Assembly: GCA_002495535.1 (NCBI GenBank)
Contig: DAFX01000061.1
Location: forward strand, 1-9,275
From: Euryarchaeota archaeon UBA433
GTDB taxonomy: Archaea > Thermoplasmatota > Poseidoniia > Poseidoniales > Poseidoniaceae
Direction: 5' to 3'
Length of the DNA stretch: 9,275 nucleotides
Shown: positions 5,969 through 9,275 of the stretch, one piece after another
Numbering within the stretch: the first letter of the stretch is position 1
How the letters are laid out: each line of letters starts with the position of its first letter
Position numbers and translations under genes: made by a program
Notes under the pieces: generated by a model
What the model was told of the DNA's origin: nothing
Seen by the model: the letters and a program-made list of their open reading frames with translations, nothing else
Databases searched by the model: none

Positions 5969-7153
5969 ATGGCGGATGAAAAATCACAACCATACTCGGG
6001 TTTTGGAAGCAAAGCAGTTCACAGCGGAACAAACCACATCGGTGACGCAGTCAACACTCCAATTTTCCAATCATCAACCTACAAATTGACCGACGAACGC
6101 TATGCTGGCTGGGCTGCAGGCGCACAACACACCCTGCTTTACGCGAGACTTTCTTCCGTCAATTCAGATGCTGTTGCACAAAAGCTCACGGCAATGGAAG
6201 CCGGGGAAGATGCCGAGACATTCGCTTCTGGAATGGCGGCGATTTCGACCACCCTAATGGCGCTCTTGAACGCTGGCGACCACATCGTGGCGTCCCCGGA
6301 CGTCTATGGCGGGACCTACGGGCTCATGACCGAAGAACTTCCACGGTTCGGCATCGAGACCACCATGGCCGATATGCGCGATCCATCCTCCTATGAGGCT
6401 GCAATTCAACCAAACACAAAGATTCTGTACATTGAAACCCTCACCAACCCAGTGCTCAAAGTCTGTGATATTCCCGCAATGGTCGAGGTAGCAAAGCGAC
6501 ACAACCTGCTGTGCATCATCGACAACACCTTCGCTTCGCCTTGGGCGTGCCAACCGTTGACGATGGGCGTCGATCTTGTCATTCATTCGACCACCAAATA
6601 CCTCGGTGGCCACTCGGACATCATCGGCGGTGCGGTGGTCGGTTCCAAGGAGCTGATCGCTCAAATTTTCCCGCGTAAGGTCCACTTCGGTGGTAGTCCT
6701 GACCCTCACAACTGCTACCTCCTTGAGCGAGGTATGCGCACCCTCCACGTCCGTATGCCGACCCTGTGCAACAACGCTGCAACCCTGGCCAAGCGCCTCG
6801 AAGCCCACCCAATGATCGAGCGCGTCAACCACCCGTCCCTCACATCACACGACGATTACGAAGTTGCTCAGCGCGTCATGCCAAAGGGTACGGGCATGAT
6901 TGGTTTTGTCGTCAAGGGCGGTGATGAAGCAGCCTTGAAGTTCATGCGCGGCCTGACTATGATTTACGAAGCAACCAGCCTTGGTGGCGTCGAATCTCTT
7001 GTAGAATGCCCATTCAACTCCAGTCACATGATGATCCCAGAAGACGTTCGACATGCTGCTGGCTTGGTGCCAGGATTTGTGCGCATGAGCATTGGAATCG
7101 AGGACGTCGAAGACCTTTGGGCGGATCTCGAACGAGGATTCGCCAACGTCTGA
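5969..7153 (+). CDS. Cys/Met-metabolism PLP enzyme (cystathionine gamma-synthase/lyase-like)
   Basis: A fold-type I PLP enzyme of the transsulfuration family, 394 residues, the usual length. The Schiff-base lysine is K210 in HSTTKYLGGHSD (206-217). D185 in IDNTFASP pairs with the pyridine nitrogen. Y113 in VYGGTYG stacks on the cofactor. S87-G88-M89, S207 and T209 bind the phosphate, and Y58 and R60 should do so across the dimer. R372 in RMSIGIED binds the substrate carboxylate, and S337 starts SLGGVES. Where methionine gamma-lyase has Cys after YG, this has Gly (G115), which argues against that enzyme. The usual GNPT after YxRx is replaced by SSVN (61-64), so it is a divergent branch. Cystathionine gamma-synthase, gamma-lyase, beta-lyase and acylhomoserine sulfhydrylase cannot be separated here. 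It lies 37 bases after the EamA gene and 21 before the LysE gene. Confidence 0.9.
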   Translation: MADEKSQPYSGFGSKAVHSGTNHIGDAVNTPIFQSSTYKLTDERYAGWAAGAQHTLLYARLSSVNSDAVAQKLTAMEAGEDAETFASGMAAISTTLMALLNAGDHIVASPDVYGGTYGLMTEELPRFGIETTMADMRDPSSYEAAIQPNTKILYIETLTNPVLKVCDIPAMVEVAKRHNLLCIIDNTFASPWACQPLTMGVDLVIHSTTKYLGGHSDIIGGAVVGSKELIAQIFPRKVHFGGSPDPHNCYLLERGMRTLHVRMPTLCNNAATLAKRLEAHPMIERVNHPSLTSHDDYEVAQRVMPKGTGMIGFVVKGGDEAALKFMRGLTMIYEATSLGGVESLVECPFNSSHMMIPEDVRHAAGLVPGFVRMSIGIEDVEDLWADLERGFANV

Positions 7154-7162
7154 TCGCTCACA

Positions 7163-7166
7163 GAGG
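7163..7166 (+). promoter_or_regulatory. Possible ribosome binding site of the LysE/RhtB exporter
   Basis: GAGG, within AGAGG, lies 8 bases before the ATG at 7175 in the 21-base gap after the PLP enzyme. It is a short but well-spaced match. Confidence 0.5.
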
Positions 7167-7174
7167 CCGCCTGC

Positions 7175-7777
7175 ATGGACACCACTGCGCTCATTGCGTT
7201 GCTTGTGTTCATCGTTCCAATGTGCTTCACACCCGGGCCGAACAACATGCTTTGTGCCGCCCACGGAGCGCAATACGGGTTTCGGGCAACCATCCCTTTG
7301 ACGCTCGGCATGCTTGTCGGATGGTCGATACTCGGCACCACAGTTGGCCTCGCCATCACCACGATCGAAGCGAATCAATTCATCTTCAATGCACTCACCT
7401 ACGTCGGTGCAGGTTACATTGCCTACCTCGGGATTGTCATTGCAAAAACGGAGCCAAAGCCATTGGACGAAGCCGATGAAACAGAACGGCTAGGTTTCCG
7501 AACCGGCGCTCTTTTGCAATTTGTCAACGGCAAAGCATGGATTCATTTCCTCGCCATCATGGCAACATGGGGGAGTTTGTTTGGCACAGGCGTGCTGAGT
7601 AAGCTCGCCCTCGTGGTATTGAACGCCTTTGCAGGCTACCCCGCCGTCTTGGTTTGGGCCGGTTTCGGTGTTGGTCTTCGCAAAGCCTTCTCATCGCCTC
7701 AAAACGCAAAGCGCCTGAACATTGGATTGGGGGTGTCGCTGGTGCTGCTGGCCTTTTGGATCCTTCAATCCCATTGA
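7175..7777 (+). CDS. LysE/RhtB family amino-acid exporter
   Basis: An inner-membrane protein of 200 residues with about six hydrophobic segments (near 5-22, 40-62, 68-90, 112-133, 140-163 and 178-198). Family members export lysine, homoserine, threonine, cysteine or similar compounds. The signature FTPGPNNMLCAAHGAQYGF (18-36) ends the first helix. YVGAGYIAYLG (76-86) matches the GAaYLlyLG block, and FVNGKAW (116-122) stands where the family has NPKAW, with Pro replaced by Gly. The loop 91-108 is polar and acidic. It is the third gene after the EamA transporter and the Cys/Met PLP enzyme, so homoserine, methionine, cysteine or homocysteine are reasonable cargo guesses; none is shown. The stop (TGA) is only 4 bases from the stop of the convergent gene. 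The family call is firm. Confidence 0.9.
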   Translation: MDTTALIALLVFIVPMCFTPGPNNMLCAAHGAQYGFRATIPLTLGMLVGWSILGTTVGLAITTIEANQFIFNALTYVGAGYIAYLGIVIAKTEPKPLDEADETERLGFRTGALLQFVNGKAWIHFLAIMATWGSLFGTGVLSKLALVVLNAFAGYPAVLVWAGFGVGLRKAFSSPQNAKRLNIGLGVSLVLLAFWILQSH

Positions 7778-7781
7778 GGGA

Positions 7782-9272
7782 TTAAACCGCTTCACCGGTA
7801 ACAATTCTAAGCGCTTTAAGCGCTTCTTGCCACGCAGTCTGGGATGCTTCAAGGGCCTCTTCTTCTCCTTCAAGTAAGGACTCCCCGCAGGCTAACAGTG
7901 TCTTTGTTGCACTAAGCCAAGCCCCGGCTCGGTCGCGGGCGTTGGCTTCAAAGTGCCAATCTTGACCTGCCGAGCGGCCTGCTGCAAGCAACCATGCCCA
8001 AGAGGCGGCCGCTTGATCGATCGAAGCGTGGCGAGAAGTTGCCACGCGTTCGGCCTTCCCCATACCTTCGAGTAAGCCTTGCAAAATCAAATCATGAACT
8101 TGACCCACAGCGCCACTGAAGTCCCCCCTTCGCGTTGGGAACCGAGCCACACGTCGCGCCTGGCTGCGTGCCGAATCCAGACTTTTGAGGAATGTGCCAA
8201 AAGGCTGCGGCTTCTTGTTCTGTTTTTTCCAAATTTCTTCGGCTTCAACCCCGTCAATGCCAAGGCCGGCCAAACCAGCCATGCCCCATTTCTCCCACAA
8301 GGGGCCGAGAATATTTCCAGCGCTGGTGCCGCTCATGATTTCAAGCGCCTGACCCTTGCGTTCTGAGACGTCACCTCGCGGGTTGATGCGCATTCCGAAT
8401 TCTTCTGTCGGACCCTCCTCCATCGATGCTAGGAGCATGATAGCGGCAAGGTGCCGCTCTTCGTTTGAGCCAGGATGGTCTGCTAAACCAGCTTCAATTG
8501 AATCTAAATCATTCCCTTCAATCCAAGTTTCACCGAGCAAGAGCCCTTCATCGACAGAATCGAGCACGGCCCTGCGAACTGCCATTGCGATGAGCCCCTC
8601 ATTCATAGTAAGGCCCTGCCAAGCGTCAATGACCTTGTCAATACCTTCCGCAGATGCTTTGGGTAAAGGCTTGCCTTCTGGCCAACCTTTTGGGACCCAA
8701 TTCGCTTCAATGGTCAAGATTGATGGCAGGAAAGGAGGCAGCATTGAAAGTGCAAGATGGTGAATGAATGAGGATTCTTTCTTGCCCGTCTCCCCAAGCG
8801 CTTCGAATCCAATTGCCACAATCGGGCCGTGATTGAATGAAAAGCGAACATAACCCTCGGCATTTGGCTCAAATTCGAGAACAGCATTAGGGTCAAGACC
8901 TTCTGACACCCAGACAGGTAAAGCGATTTCATCGTCTTTTGAAAAATCGAAGCGAGAACGGTCAAGCACGTCCTCTAACCATTCATCCGGAGGGCTCGGT
9001 TTTGGCCCCGTGCAGACAAAGCCCCCTTTCCAGGTGAAGAAGTACATGCCCCGCTTAGCGTGATCTTCCCATGGCAGCATGCGCAGTGTGAGGTGTGAAT
9101 GGTTCTGCAAACCGGCAAGGTATCCTTGTTTTCCATCGCCTCGGCGAATAAAAGAAGCCGCTCCAAACGAGCCGGAACTAAAGTTCCCGACCATCTTAAA
9201 CTCTTCATCATGGGCGGCGTGAAGCGAGCCAGCGAACGCCTTGGCAACTGGGTCGCCCCGCTTTGCCCTCAT
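7782..9272 (-). CDS. Unrecognised 496-residue soluble protein, possibly continuing past the window edge
   Basis: I do not recognise this protein. It is a long open frame with ordinary composition, no signal peptide and no membrane helix, so it is probably cytoplasmic. Residues 27-200 look beta-rich and aromatic (GSFGAASFIRRG at 34-45, RGMYFFTWKGGFVCTGPKP at 74-92, EGYVRFSFNHGPIVAIGF at 139-156). Residues 205-496 look mainly helical, with many Ala, Glu and Trp (for example AAASWAWLLAAGRSAG, 421-436). It has only two cysteines (87, 462) and no catalytic motif I can name. The ATG at 9272 is three bases from the edge and the frame stays open to it, so the true start may lie upstream; M27 is another option. 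It converges with the LysE gene across 4 bases. A lineage-specific family is a guess. Confidence 0.7.
   Translation of the reverse strand: MRAKRGDPVAKAFAGSLHAAHDEEFKMVGNFSSGSFGAASFIRRGDGKQGYLAGLQNHSHLTLRMLPWEDHAKRGMYFFTWKGGFVCTGPKPSPPDEWLEDVLDRSRFDFSKDDEIALPVWVSEGLDPNAVLEFEPNAEGYVRFSFNHGPIVAIGFEALGETGKKESSFIHHLALSMLPPFLPSILTIEANWVPKGWPEGKPLPKASAEGIDKVIDAWQGLTMNEGLIAMAVRRAVLDSVDEGLLLGETWIEGNDLDSIEAGLADHPGSNEERHLAAIMLLASMEEGPTEEFGMRINPRGDVSERKGQALEIMSGTSAGNILGPLWEKWGMAGLAGLGIDGVEAEEIWKKQNKKPQPFGTFLKSLDSARSQARRVARFPTRRGDFSGAVGQVHDLILQGLLEGMGKAERVATSRHASIDQAAASWAWLLAAGRSAGQDWHFEANARDRAGAWLSATKTLLACGESLLEGEEEALEASQTAWQEALKALRIVTGEAV
7809..7825. repeat. Doubled 8-base palindrome AAGCGCTT
   Basis: AAGCGCTT occurs twice, separated by one T, forming a 17-base element that can fold on either strand. 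It lies inside the 3' end of the 496-residue gene (encoding EALKAL) and 31 bases after the LysE stop. No U-tract follows, so I do not call it a terminator. Confidence 0.45.
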
Positions 9273-9275
9273 TCG

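Noticed and set aside
5932..5979. A 15-codon ATG frame directly after the EamA stop
   Set aside because: It has no ribosome binding site of its own and overlaps the start of the PLP enzyme. A leader-peptide role cannot be supported.
6254..7378. Two long minus-strand frames (192 and 177 codons) opposite the PLP enzyme and LysE genes
   Set aside because: Both are antisense to strongly recognised families, and their translations are His/Arg-rich with no motif.

Overview
The window looks like chromosomal DNA from a compact, protein-dense archaeon. My best guess is a planktonic marine euryarchaeon of the Poseidoniales (Marine Group II) type. The pointers are a geranylgeranyl-reductase-family flavoprotein (the archaeal lipid saturation family), Shine-Dalgarno sites of the GAGGTG(A) type, non-coding gaps of only 4 to about 95 bases, and a mix of heterotroph transporters and amino-acid genes. 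The placement is inference: there is no rRNA or other marker here, and the reductase family also occurs in bacteria. No tRNA, rRNA, CRISPR array, insertion sequence or phage gene was seen. No gene-free stretch reaches 300 bases.

Layout. (1) 1-327, plus strand: the C-terminal part of a type II (eukaryote-like) glutamine synthetase, cut by the window edge. (2) 352-4861, minus strand: a tight five-gene run read right to left. It holds a geranylgeranyl reductase, a HAD-IIA (NagD-like) phosphatase, a NERD-domain putative nuclease, a SemiSWEET sugar transporter and a two-helix membrane protein with a DUF3592-like outer domain. The first three genes are spaced by 11 and 6 bases. The ribosome binding sites of genes two and three overlap the stop codons of the genes before them, which suggests translational coupling. 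(3) 4862-4956: a divergent intergenic region with a small perfect inverted repeat and no convincing TATA box. (4) 4957-7777, plus strand: a three-gene run of EamA/DMT transporter, Cys/Met-metabolism PLP enzyme and LysE/RhtB exporter. A sulfur-amino-acid enzyme is thus bracketed by members of two families known for amino-acid export. (5) 7782-9272, minus strand: a 496-residue soluble protein I do not recognise, convergent with the LysE gene across only 4 bases and possibly extending past the window.

How they may work together. The plus-strand run reads as a unit for making or breaking sulfur amino acids and moving amino acids across the membrane. The minus-strand run joins isoprenoid-lipid reduction with a small-molecule phosphatase; why a nuclease-fold protein, a sugar carrier and a DUF3592 membrane protein follow is unclear. 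I see no clear defence system, mobile element or obviously new multi-gene machine. The least explained items are the 496-residue orphan, the NERD protein with its unassigned C-terminal half, and the DUF3592-like membrane protein with an extra N-terminal domain.
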